Made by a program: the position numbers and the translations under genes. A DNA stretch of 64,000 nt from JAFGGG01 sp964638895 (GTDB taxonomy: Bacteria; Spirochaetota; Spirochaetia; SZUA-6; RPPD01), in NCBI GenBank assembly GCA_964638895.1, contig CAZWYY010000008.1, forward strand, positions 14,967 through 78,966, in the 5' to 3' direction. The notes under the pieces were generated by a model. The model saw only the letters and a list, made by a program, of their open reading frames with translations. It was not told the origin of the DNA and searched no databases. This document shows, piece after piece, positions 38,138-46,251 of the stretch (its first letter is position 1; every line of letters begins with the position of its first letter).

Positions 38138-38934
38138 AGAAAGAGGGATTTTTAGAAAAACTGTTTCGTAAAAACTACGAGATCAGGGATGCGGACTGGA
38201 AAGGCCTGGATAATGAAGCCAAGGAGATGATCAAGGGCATCATAGAGCTTTCCGATTCCGTGGTTAGGGAGGTGATGGTGCCCAGGACCGATGTGGTCTT
38301 TATTTCCCTGGCAAGCTCCTTAAAGGATCTCATTCCCCTGGTTGTGGAGTCCGGGCACTCCCGGTTTCCGGTGTACCAGGAGACCCTGGATAACATCATG
38401 GGGATTTTGTACGCCAAGGACCTGTTGCGCTCCCTTACCAGGGAGAAAAAGGATTTTTCCCTGGAAAAGATCATCCGCAAACCGTATTTCGTACCGGAGA
38501 GCAAGAAACTCAACTCTCTGCTTAAGGAGTTCAGGCGGCGCAAGGTACACATTGCGGTGGTTGTGGATGAGTACGGGGGAACTTCGGGTATTGTGTGTCT
38601 GGAGGATATCATCGAGGAGATCGTGGGAGAGATACAGGACGAGTTCGACAAGGAAACCGAGGATATCATCGAGATCGGGCAGGGGGTGTACCTGTGCGAG
38701 GCCAGGATCAACCTGGAGGACCTGAACGAACGCCTGAACCTGCCGCTGCCCACCGGAGACTCCGATACTCTGGGAGGATTTGTGTTTGACCTGTTCGGCA
38801 AAATACCGATAATCAATGAGAAGGTTGTTTATAACAACATCGAGTTTATTGTACAGCGGATGGAGGGAAGAAAGATAATAGCGGTAAAGCTTGTGCTTCC
38901 CAAACAAAAGGAAAATAACGAACATAAACCATAA
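38134..38934 (+). CDS. corC: CorC/HlyC-type CBS-domain protein
   Basis: This 266-residue protein has two CBS domains (about residues 45-170, with VMVPRTDVVFI and VVVDEYGGTSGIV) and a C-terminal CorC_HlyC domain (about 185-262, LGGFVFDLFGKIP). It lacks the DUF21 membrane part of CNNM-type transporters, as in E. coli YbeX/CorC, the partner of ybeZ-ybeY. Roles proposed for that family are in Mg/Co efflux or ribosome metabolism. Translation begins at TTG 38134, overlapping ybeY. Confidence 0.9.
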   Translation: MKKEGFLEKLFRKNYEIRDADWKGLDNEAKEMIKGIIELSDSVVREVMVPRTDVVFISLASSLKDLIPLVVESGHSRFPVYQETLDNIMGILYAKDLLRSLTREKKDFSLEKIIRKPYFVPESKKLNSLLKEFRRRKVHIAVVVDEYGGTSGIVCLEDIIEEIVGEIQDEFDKETEDIIEIGQGVYLCEARINLEDLNERLNLPLPTGDSDTLGGFVFDLFGKIPIINEKVVYNNIEFIVQRMEGRKIIAVKLVLPKQKENNEHKP

Positions 38935-38955
38935 AAGGAAAGGAGTATTTATAGT

Positions 38956-40986
38956 ATGGGAGGGAACTATAATATTCTGGCGCTGTTTTTAGCGGTCTGT
39001 TTTTTTTGTCTCCCGGTATTGCTTTCGGCCCAGGGTACGGAGAGCGCGGTTGACCTTTACCGCCGGGGGATGGAGGCGCAGGAGGATGAAAACTATTACC
39101 TTGCCGTGGAAAAATACAAGGCCGCGCTGGATGTAAACCCGTATTATCTTGAGGCCATGAAGGGCCTGGCCCAATGCTTTTACTATTTGAACGAGTACCA
39201 GGAGTCGCTGCGCTATATTACCCTGGGGAAAAAATATAACAAGAACGACGCCGAACTTTTGGCACTGGAAGGACGTGTCTGGATTGTGCTGGGCGATCTA
39301 AACAAGGCCCAAGCGGAATTCTCACGTGTGCTTACGCTTGAGCCCAATAATATCGAGGCCATGGCCGGTATTGCGCTGCTTGATATAGCCGCGGGCAGAA
39401 CAAGTTTCGCCGTAAAACAGTTCGAGCAGGCCCTGCGTATCTCCCCGTCCTATCGGCAGGCGCTGTTGGCGCTGGTGATCATCAACCAGCAGCTTATGAA
39501 CTACCCCGCAGCCGAGCGCTACCTGGAGCTTGCCTTGAGGCACCATTCCAACGACGCGCTGGTGCATTTTATAGCCGGGAAATACTATTTTAAGCGGGGC
39601 AACTATGAGCAGGCCGAACGGCACCTGGCAACCGCGCTGGCCCTGAACAACCATAATGAACAGGCCCGCGAGCTGTTGGGGAGGATCTATTTTGCGATCC
39701 AAAACTATGACCGCGCTACCCAGGTTCTGGGCGCTCTGCCCCAAGGCAGCGCACTTTATTACCTTGCACGCTATACCATGGCCAAATCATACGAGGAAAA
39801 GGGAGATATCGACAACGCGATCATCAATTATAGGCGGGCGCTCGGCACGCGTCCGGACGATGAGGCCTCCCGGATTGCCCTGGAAAACCTGATCATCGGC
39901 TCCTCACTGCCCGAAACAGATCCCCGTCGCGCCGAGCAGGCCTCCGTACGGGTGAAGCAGGGGGACTTGTTCCGTTCAAAATATTTGCTGAATTTGGCGC
40001 TGCTGCAGTACCGCATAGCGGTGATGCTGGACAAGGTTTCTTCGGTTTCCAAACAGGCCATGTATGACATGGCAAACATTTACCGGCTGCGCGATTTTCC
40101 CATGAAATACCTTGAAAAGCTTAAAGTTATCCGGGACACCATGGGACCGGCCGGCCCGGGACCGGGGGATCTTGACAAGACGATCTCCAATGATATAGAG
40201 CGGTATGAGTACCAGAAGAAAAACCTGGTCTCCAGCAAATGGGGCCTGGACGACCAGTATAAAGAGACAAGCACGCCGCTCTCCATGGATGTGTTCAACC
40301 TGAGACCGGGTAGTGACGTGCTCCATCCGGGGGCCGGCGGCGAGTTTACGAAATTTTTCACCTATATCCTGTTTCTGTATGAAAAAAAGATTCAGGTGGA
40401 ACACAGCGGTGATATCTCCTCGTTCGAGGAGGGGTTTCGTAAGGCGCGCAACGCGTACACCGACTTTTTCCTGATTCTCTCTTTCAAGGAGGCGGAGCGC
40501 AGCATCAACGTGGAATGCGGCCTTTACCTGTCGCGCACCGGCGCCCTCCTGCATAAGTTCGCGCTGGGGGCCACCGGAAACGACCATGTGCAGTCCGTGC
40601 TCCTGTCCCTGGGAGACAAACTCAACGCCATGCTGCCGCTACGGGGCAGGATCCTAGCCCGTCAGTTTGATCAGGCGCTCATCGACCTGGGTGGCATGCA
40701 CGGCCTGAAAAAAGACGACAAACTGCTGATTCTTAAGAAGGGATCGGTCAGTCTGCACAATGAGCGTGTGGGTTTCAGCTATAATGACAGCGATGTGGTG
40801 GGAGAGTTTACGGTAACCGGGTTGGATGAGGCGGTATCCGAGGGAACCATTAAAAGCAAAGGATATTATGATCTGGTAAATATCGGCGATGAGGTGATTT
40901 TCGAGCCCAAGGTAAAGGATACCACGGAGAAAAACCAGGCCGCTGAAACGGGGGGCCTTCTGCAGGACCTGATGGAGCTCCGGTAG
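38956..40986 (+). CDS. Secreted TPR-repeat protein
   Basis: This 676-residue protein has a signal peptide (residues 1 to ~25, ending LLSAQG). About eight to nine TPR units cover residues 28-310 (for example MEAQEDENYYLAVEKYKAAL). A less regular helical section reaches to ~560, and a beta-rich C-terminal domain ends the chain (VGFSYNDSDVVGEFTVTGLD, NIGDEVIFEPKV). It is presumably periplasmic. It lies 21 bp behind corC and probably ends this operon. Just after its stop comes an unusual GC-rich stretch. The function is unknown. Confidence 0.82.
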   Translation: MGGNYNILALFLAVCFFCLPVLLSAQGTESAVDLYRRGMEAQEDENYYLAVEKYKAALDVNPYYLEAMKGLAQCFYYLNEYQESLRYITLGKKYNKNDAELLALEGRVWIVLGDLNKAQAEFSRVLTLEPNNIEAMAGIALLDIAAGRTSFAVKQFEQALRISPSYRQALLALVIINQQLMNYPAAERYLELALRHHSNDALVHFIAGKYYFKRGNYEQAERHLATALALNNHNEQARELLGRIYFAIQNYDRATQVLGALPQGSALYYLARYTMAKSYEEKGDIDNAIINYRRALGTRPDDEASRIALENLIIGSSLPETDPRRAEQASVRVKQGDLFRSKYLLNLALLQYRIAVMLDKVSSVSKQAMYDMANIYRLRDFPMKYLEKLKVIRDTMGPAGPGPGDLDKTISNDIERYEYQKKNLVSSKWGLDDQYKETSTPLSMDVFNLRPGSDVLHPGAGGEFTKFFTYILFLYEKKIQVEHSGDISSFEEGFRKARNAYTDFFLILSFKEAERSINVECGLYLSRTGALLHKFALGATGNDHVQSVLLSLGDKLNAMLPLRGRILARQFDQALIDLGGMHGLKKDDKLLILKKGSVSLHNERVGFSYNDSDVVGEFTVTGLDEAVSEGTIKSKGYYDLVNIGDEVIFEPKVKDTTEKNQAAETGGLLQDLMELR

Positions 40987-41170
40987 GCCGCAGACAGGCC
41001 GCATGCAGGCCCAGGCCGCACCCGGCCGCCCGATGGAAGTACCGGCCGCCCGGGGAAGCTCCCGCTCGCGGGCCTGCCGCGACCGCGTGTACAAGTGCCT
41101 GTGGGCCTGCCCCGGCCGCCCGTATCGGTCCCAGGCCGGCCATGTAACCCCGGTCACACTCCCGCCCTAT
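40984..41170. repeat. GC-rich intergenic stretch with CCGGCCGCCCG repeats
   Basis: About 190 bp between the TPR gene and the gap promoter are far richer in G+C than their surroundings. CCGGCCGCCCG occurs exactly at 41022, 41042 and 41112, and GGCCG occurs seven times (40986, 40997, 41014, 41024, 41044, 41114, 41134). The frame of the TPR gene stays open for about 60 Pro/Arg-rich codons after its TAG, as expected for such composition. No gene is assigned; 41171-41233 shows nothing else. Confidence 0.6.
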
Positions 41171-41233
41171 CGTAGCAACTCCCCATGCACGGACCAAAAA
41201 CACACTCCAGAATGCTTTTTTAAGTGGGTTGGA

Positions 41234-41262
41234 TTGACATAGAATCCCGTTTTTCTTATATT
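41234..41262 (+). promoter_or_regulatory. Promoter of the gap-pgk glycolytic genes
   Basis: A consensus-like TTGACA (41234-41239), a 17-nt spacer and TATATT (41257-41262), with a leader of ~33 nt ending in CAGGGGGAAA before ATG 41302. Confidence 0.75.
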
Positions 41263-41301
41263 CACTCTATCTATAAATAATAAATGAAACAGGGGGAAAT
41301 T

Positions 41302-42291
41302 ATGAAAATTGCCATTAATGGATTCGGAAGAATCGGTCGTCATGTATTTAAGATTGCGTTTGAGAGGGATGATCTTGAAATTGTGGCCGTAAACGACCTT
41401 ACGGACAACAAGACCCTTGCTCATCTTTTAAAATACGATTCCACGTACGGTGTATATAATAAAAAAGTGGAGTATAATGATGAGTATATCATCGTGGACG
41501 GGGTAAAAGTACATGCCTCCGCGGAAAAAGATCCCAAGCAGCTTCCGTGGAAGGAGATGGGCGTGGATGTGGTGGTTGAGTCCACCGGTGTGTTCCGGAA
41601 ACGGGAACAGTGCCTCTGGCATGTGGAGGCGGGCGCCAAAAAGGTTGTGCTTACCGTTCCTTCCAAGGACAAGGTAGACAGAACCATCGTACTGGGCGTA
41701 AACGACAGCATGTTGAAGGACGAGGATCAGATTGTATCCAATGCTTCCTGCACCACCAACTGCCTTGCGCCCATCGCCAAGGTGTTGAACGACAACTTCA
41801 AGATCATCGAGGGGTTGATGACCACGGTGCACGCCTATACCAACGATCAGCGCATCCTGGATTTTCCGCACAGCGATCTGCGTCGCGCGCGCGCCGCTGC
41901 GCTTTCGGTCATCCCCACCAGCACGGGCGCGGCCAAGGCCATCGGCCTGGTAATTCCCGAACTGGACGGCAAACTGAACGGTATGGCCATGCGCGTTCCC
42001 GTACCCACGGGCTCGCTTGTGGACCTGACCGTGCGCCTGGAAAAGGACGCTTCGGTTGAAGAGATCAACAAGGCCATGAAAGAGGCCTCCATCGGTAATA
42101 TGGAAGGAATCCTGGAGTACTGCGAAGACCCGATTGTGTCGTCCGATGTGAGGGGAAATACGCATTCCTCGATCTTCGATTCCATGTCCACCATGAAAAT
42201 CGGCAAGGGATTCGTAAAGGTCCTTTCCTGGTACGATAACGAATGGGGTTATTCCAACAGAGTTGTCGACCTGATCGAAAGATTGGTCTAG
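41302..42291 (+). CDS. gap: Glyceraldehyde-3-phosphate dehydrogenase, phosphorylating
   Basis: This 329-residue glycolytic enzyme oxidises glyceraldehyde 3-phosphate with NAD and phosphate. The N-terminal Rossmann motif is INGFGRIGRHVFK, VAVNDL points to NAD use, and the catalytic Cys150 is in SNASCTTNCLAP. ATG 41302 is chosen over ATG 41284 because AGGGGGA lies between them at the right distance and conserved sequence starts at MKIAINGFG. pgk follows 11 bp later. Confidence 0.97.
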   Translation: MKIAINGFGRIGRHVFKIAFERDDLEIVAVNDLTDNKTLAHLLKYDSTYGVYNKKVEYNDEYIIVDGVKVHASAEKDPKQLPWKEMGVDVVVESTGVFRKREQCLWHVEAGAKKVVLTVPSKDKVDRTIVLGVNDSMLKDEDQIVSNASCTTNCLAPIAKVLNDNFKIIEGLMTTVHAYTNDQRILDFPHSDLRRARAAALSVIPTSTGAAKAIGLVIPELDGKLNGMAMRVPVPTGSLVDLTVRLEKDASVEEINKAMKEASIGNMEGILEYCEDPIVSSDVRGNTHSSIFDSMSTMKIGKGFVKVLSWYDNEWGYSNRVVDLIERLV

Positions 42292-42302
42292 GAGCGGCGC
42301 AT

Positions 42303-43487
42303 ATGGCAGTGAAAACCGTAAAAGACCTGGACCTGAAGAATAAAAGAGTATTAATGCGCGCGGATTTTAACGTTCCGCTGAAAGACGGCCGCATTACCGA
42401 CGACAGCCGGATTACGGCCGCGTTGCCCACCATCAGGTACATCCTGGACCAGCCCGGAACCTCGCTCGTGCTGATGAGTCACCTGGGAAGGCCCAAGGGG
42501 GTGGCGGATCCGGCCGCGAGCCTTGCGCCCGTGGCCGCGCGCCTGGGTAAGCTGTTGCAGCGACCGGTTACATTGGCCCCGGACTGCATCGGCCCCGAAA
42601 CCGAGAAGATGGCAGCCGAGCTTGCGCCGGGCCGGGTGCTGCTGCTGGAAAACGTGCGCTTTCACGCCGAGGAAACCAAGAACGATCCGGGGTTCGCCGA
42701 AAAATTGGCCGCCCTGGGCGATGTGTATGTGAACGACGCTTTCGGCACCGCGCACAGGGCGCACGCCTCCACGGAGGGTGTCACCAAATACCTCCCGGGA
42801 GCGGCCGGTTTTTTGATCGAAAAAGAGGTGAAGTTCTTCGGCAACCTGCTTGCCCATCCGGAAAGGCCGTTCGTGGCCATCATCGGCGGCGCCAAGGTAT
42901 CAACCAAGATAGCGGTGCTTGAGTCGCTGCTGGACAAGGTTTCAACCTTCATTATCGGCGGGGGTATGGCCTATACGTTTTTAAAGGCCCAGGGGCATAC
43001 CATCGGAAAGTCGCTGTTTGAGGAGGAGTTCATGGCCACGGCCAAGGACTTTTTACGGAAGGCCGCAGCTATGAAGGTGGAGGTGCTGCTGCCCGTGGAT
43101 CACCTGGTGGCCGATGAGTTCAGTGAAACCGCCAAGGCGCAAGCCGTGGACGGGGTGGATATCCCGGAGGGTAAGATCGGCATGGACGTGGGACCCAAAA
43201 GCCTTGCACTCTATAAAGATAGGATTTTGCAGGCCAAAAACATCGTCTGGAACGGACCCCTCGGCGTGTTTGAGTTTGACGCGTTCGCCACGGGCACCCT
43301 CGAGGTTGCTAGATATGTAAGCCAGGCCAAAGGCACAACCGTTGTGGGCGGAGGAGACTCCGTGGCCGCGGTCAACAAATTCGGTCTGGCGGACAAGATA
43401 GACCATGTTTCCACCGGCGGAGGGGCGTCATTGGAGTTTCTTGAGGGAAGATCCCTTCCCGGGATTGCGGCCCTTGAAAAGAAATAG
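42303..43487 (+). CDS. pgk: Phosphoglycerate kinase
   Basis: This 394-residue enzyme transfers phosphate from 1,3-bisphosphoglycerate to ADP. The signature RVLMRADFNVPL is near residue 15, SHLGRPKG near 60, and the C-terminal nucleotide site GGGDSVAAVNKFG near 350. ATG 42303, behind GGAG, is preferred to the longer open frame that overlaps gap. It is the second gene of the glycolytic cluster. Confidence 0.97.
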   Translation: MAVKTVKDLDLKNKRVLMRADFNVPLKDGRITDDSRITAALPTIRYILDQPGTSLVLMSHLGRPKGVADPAASLAPVAARLGKLLQRPVTLAPDCIGPETEKMAAELAPGRVLLLENVRFHAEETKNDPGFAEKLAALGDVYVNDAFGTAHRAHASTEGVTKYLPGAAGFLIEKEVKFFGNLLAHPERPFVAIIGGAKVSTKIAVLESLLDKVSTFIIGGGMAYTFLKAQGHTIGKSLFEEEFMATAKDFLRKAAAMKVEVLLPVDHLVADEFSETAKAQAVDGVDIPEGKIGMDVGPKSLALYKDRILQAKNIVWNGPLGVFEFDAFATGTLEVARYVSQAKGTTVVGGGDSVAAVNKFGLADKIDHVSTGGGASLEFLEGRSLPGIAALEKK

Positions 43488-43542
43488 TCCGGCGATTCTC
43501 ATAAGGAACAAATTTAAAATTGCTAGAAATAATTCAATGCCC

Positions 43543-43571
43543 TTGCAAAAAAGTGGAATATCTACTATAAG
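43543..43571 (+). promoter_or_regulatory. Internal promoter for tpiA-secG
   Basis: TTGCAA (43543-43548), a 17-nt spacer and TATAAG (43566-43571), in the 92-bp gap between pgk and tpiA; the leader would be very short, with AAGGAGAGG partly overlapping the -10 box. Confidence 0.45.
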
Positions 43572-43579
43572 GAGAGGTT

Positions 43580-44335
43580 ATGAGAACACCGTTTATCGCG
43601 GGCAACTGGAAAATGCACAAGAATATTGAAGAAGCCTGCGCCCTGGCCGGGGAACTGGCGGAGAAACTCAAAGACATTGACGGCATGCGTGTGATGATCG
43701 CTCCGCCTTTTACGGCGTTGTCCGCCGTCTCTTCCGTACTCCGGGGCAGCCTGATCGAACTGGGCGCCCAGAACATGGCCTCGGCGGAAAAGGGAGCGCA
43801 TACGGGAGAGGTCTCCGCGGATATGCTGAAGGACGTAGGGGTAACATACGTGATCATAGGGCACTCTGAGCGGCGGCATATATACGGAGAAAAGGACCAG
43901 TTGATCAACGCCAAGCTTAAGCTTGCCCTGGCCAAGGGCCTTAAGCCCATCCTCTGCGTGGGTGAGACCCTTGAGGAAAGAGAGCGGGGTATTGCCTTTA
44001 AAGTGGTGGAAGAACAGGTTAAAAAGGGACTCCAGGATGTGGGAGGGGGAGATATAAAGAACGTAACCATCGCCTACGAACCCGTATGGGCCATCGGTAC
44101 GGGAAAAACCGCCACGCCCGAGGACGCGGATGACATGCATGTGTTTATCCGTAAGCTGATAACCGAACTATACGACAAGACCGTCGCGGACTCTCTTATT
44201 ATTCAGTACGGCGGATCGGTAAAACCCAATAATATCAGGGAGCTGATGGCCAAAGACAACATCGACGGCGCCCTGGTGGGTGGCGCCTCCCTGGAAGGCG
44301 AATCGTTCATCCCGATTGTGAACTATAATATTTAG
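43580..44335 (+). CDS. tpiA: Triosephosphate isomerase
   Basis: This 251-residue TIM barrel has the substrate Lys in GNWKMHKN, the electrophilic His95 in IGHSERR, the catalytic Glu (about residue 167) in AYEPVWAIGTG and the phosphate loop YGGSVKPNN. It interconverts dihydroxyacetone phosphate and glyceraldehyde 3-phosphate, the step before Gap. AAGGAGAGG precedes ATG 43580. secG follows 15 bp later. Confidence 0.97.
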   Translation: MRTPFIAGNWKMHKNIEEACALAGELAEKLKDIDGMRVMIAPPFTALSAVSSVLRGSLIELGAQNMASAEKGAHTGEVSADMLKDVGVTYVIIGHSERRHIYGEKDQLINAKLKLALAKGLKPILCVGETLEERERGIAFKVVEEQVKKGLQDVGGGDIKNVTIAYEPVWAIGTGKTATPEDADDMHVFIRKLITELYDKTVADSLIIQYGGSVKPNNIRELMAKDNIDGALVGGASLEGESFIPIVNYNI

Positions 44336-44350
44336 CGGACGGAGTACGTT

Positions 44351-44764
44351 ATGATAGTGTTACTTTATGTGTTATTTGCGTTGATCTCGGTAATCCTGGT
44401 CCTGATGGTGCTTATTCAGGATGAGGGAGGCGAAGGCTTCGGAGGTATTTTCGGCGGAGGCAGCACCACCCCCTTCGGTTCCCGTTCGGGTAATGTGCTT
44501 ACACGTTTTACCTCCATCCTGGCGGCGTTGTTCCTGTTTATCTGTGTGGGCCTGGGACTGCTTAATAAATCGCCCGAAATTGAAAGTTCGGTCAACCTGG
44601 GCAACCAGGCCGAAACCCCGGATCCCCTGATTCCTACCGAGGATTATACGGTGCAGGAGGGGGCGGGGCAGACCGCACCCGTATCACCGGGACTGTTAAG
44701 CCCGCTTTCACCGAACGACGTGGTGAACAAAGCCATAGAGTCTGAAAAGCAGGGTTCCCAGTAA
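44351..44764 (+). CDS. secG: Preprotein translocase subunit SecG
   Basis: This 137-residue protein has two membrane spans (about residues 2-22 and 52-75) separated by the conserved cytoplasmic loop GGSTTPFGSRSGN, as in SecG. The hydrophilic Pro-rich C-terminal tail of ~55 residues is longer than in E. coli. SecG supports SecYE-dependent export. It sits last in the gap-pgk-tpiA cluster, a gene order common in bacteria, and is followed by an intrinsic terminator. Confidence 0.92.
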   Translation: MIVLLYVLFALISVILVLMVLIQDEGGEGFGGIFGGGSTTPFGSRSGNVLTRFTSILAALFLFICVGLGLLNKSPEIESSVNLGNQAETPDPLIPTEDYTVQEGAGQTAPVSPGLLSPLSPNDVVNKAIESEKQGSQ

Positions 44765-44796
44765 TGTGATTTTTGTTTTAGCTGTACAATAACCTG

Positions 44797-44823
44797 AAAG
44801 CCGGTTTTATACCGGCTTTTTCA
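44797..44823 (+). terminator. Rho-independent terminator after secG
   Basis: A nine-base-pair stem AAAGCCGGT / ACCGGCTTT (44797-44805 and 44811-44819) with a TTTAT loop is followed by a short T-run. It separates the glycolytic cluster from the V-ATPase operon, whose first gene starts 28 bp further on. I found no convincing separate promoter in this 86-bp gap, so some read-through may supply the ATPase operon. Confidence 0.85.
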
Positions 44824-44850
44824 TTGAAACATGAAAAGGGGATGTTCCAT

Positions 44851-45177
44851 ATGCAGGATGTTGTTGACGAGGTATTGAAAGCCGAGGCCGGGGCCGAGGA
44901 AATCATCACCAAAGCCAGGGAAAAGGCCCAGAGCGTAAGGCAGGAAGCCGAACAGGAAATAAACCGGCGGATTGCCGAGGCGCGGGAGAAGGCCAGGAAA
45001 ATCATCCAAGACAAGGTAAGCGCGGCCAAGGAACAGGCCGCGGCGGAGTACAAAGAGGCCATCCGGAATGCGGAACGGCAGAGTGAGGAGTTCTGGCAGC
45101 ACAACATGGGGAAGGTTACGGCGGTGGTGGAGAAGCTGGCCGCTTTTATTATTACCCCGGAGTTTGAGAGGGAGTAA
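44851..45177 (+). CDS. atpH: V/A-type ATPase subunit H (G-like peripheral stalk)
   Basis: From ATG 44851 this is a 108-residue, highly charged coiled-coil protein (AEEIITKAREKAQSVRQEAE and similar heptads), matching the small stalk subunit H/G that pairs with subunit E in the V/A-ATPase peripheral stator. AAAAGGGG lies nine bases upstream; an earlier in-frame ATG at 44842 directly abuts that site and is unlikely. It is the first gene of the ATPase operon. Confidence 0.8.
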   Translation: MQDVVDEVLKAEAGAEEIITKAREKAQSVRQEAEQEINRRIAEAREKARKIIQDKVSAAKEQAAAEYKEAIRNAERQSEEFWQHNMGKVTAVVEKLAAFIITPEFERE

Positions 45178-45183
45178 GAGCGC

Positions 45184-46251
45184 ATGGCCGGACCCCTGGG
45201 AACATACGCCTTTATCGCCGCCAAACTGCGAACCAGGCTGAGTAAGATGCTCTCCGACGAGTTTCTGGACAGGCTGATCGGTTCCCACAGCCTGGTGGAG
45301 GCCATGCAGTTACTGCGCAATACCGACTTTTCCAATCTTGATATCATCTATGAAAAAACCGGCGATCTGAAAATGGGTGAGCTTGAGCTTTTTAAACAGG
45401 AGGTGGGCCTGTTTAAGGATGTTGTGCGGCATGTCTCGGGGGAGACCGCGGATTTTTGCCGGGCGCTTTTACTGCGCTATGAAATAGACAATCTTAAAAA
45501 CATCCTGCGCCTGTGGTTTGACCGCGTTGTGCGTGAAAGAGAAATAGAAGAAGCCAGCAGTTATATTTACAGGGAAAAGATCATCGAGGATCTGCACATT
45601 GAAGAGCTTCTGAACGCACGCGCTGTTGACGATATTCCCGGAATTCTGGCTAAAACCCCCTATGCTTCCATAATCAGGGAACAAAGCGCGCAGATAAAAC
45701 AAAAAAACTCCCTGTTTTTACTTGAGATAGCCCTTGATAAATATTATTATAAGCAACTATTACAGCAGGTAAGCCTGCTGTCCGCCGCCGACGCCTCGAT
45801 TGCCCGGCGGCTTATCGGTGTGGAAATTGACATGCTCAACATCAACTGGATCGTGCGTTTCAAAACCCTCTACAACCTGCCGCTGGAAGATGCCGTATCG
45901 TATACCATCCCCTTCGGCTACTCACTGAACAGCGAAGCGCTTAAGGGCGCCTTCAGGGCCGAGAACGTAACCGAGGTGGTCTCGGATTTTGTGAAAAAGA
46001 AGTATGCCGCGCTTGCGCCCTTGATCAAGATTCAGGGGACAGAGGTCCATTCGCGGCTGGTATTGATCGAGCGCCTGCTTACCGAGATCATGCGCTACGA
46101 GGTGCACAGGCTTATGGTGGGGAACCCCTTCACCATCGGTATCATTCTGGCTTATTTTGTGTTGAAAAAATGGGAGATCAAACAGGTGATGACCATACTC
46201 AACGCCAAACTATACGGCATCGAACCTGAGCGGATAAAGGACAGCCTATGA
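45184..46251 (+). CDS. atpC: V-type ATPase subunit C (AC39/d family)
   Basis: This 355-residue protein fits the V-ATPase C/AC39 family (start GTYAFIAAKLRTRLSKML, with conserved helical repeats DFCRALLLRYEIDNLKNILR). The subunit sits as a socket between the membrane rotor ring and the central stalk. It starts six bases after atpH and overlaps atpI by four bases (ATGA). Confidence 0.88.
   Translation: MAGPLGTYAFIAAKLRTRLSKMLSDEFLDRLIGSHSLVEAMQLLRNTDFSNLDIIYEKTGDLKMGELELFKQEVGLFKDVVRHVSGETADFCRALLLRYEIDNLKNILRLWFDRVVREREIEEASSYIYREKIIEDLHIEELLNARAVDDIPGILAKTPYASIIREQSAQIKQKNSLFLLEIALDKYYYKQLLQQVSLLSAADASIARRLIGVEIDMLNINWIVRFKTLYNLPLEDAVSYTIPFGYSLNSEALKGAFRAENVTEVVSDFVKKKYAALAPLIKIQGTEVHSRLVLIERLLTEIMRYEVHRLMVGNPFTIGIILAYFVLKKWEIKQVMTILNAKLYGIEPERIKDSL

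Noticed and set aside
40987..41172. Open extension of the TPR gene after its TAG, Pro/Arg-rich
   Set aside because: High G+C removes stop codons by chance, the TAG is followed by no recoding signal, and the composition is unlike the protein before it.
41428..42165. Open frame of 245 codons antisense to gap
   Set aside because: Shadow of a highly conserved gene; His/Gly-rich translation without any domain pattern.
44765..44850. Separate promoter for the V-ATPase operon
   Set aside because: TACAAT at 44785-44790 has no -35 match at any acceptable spacing.
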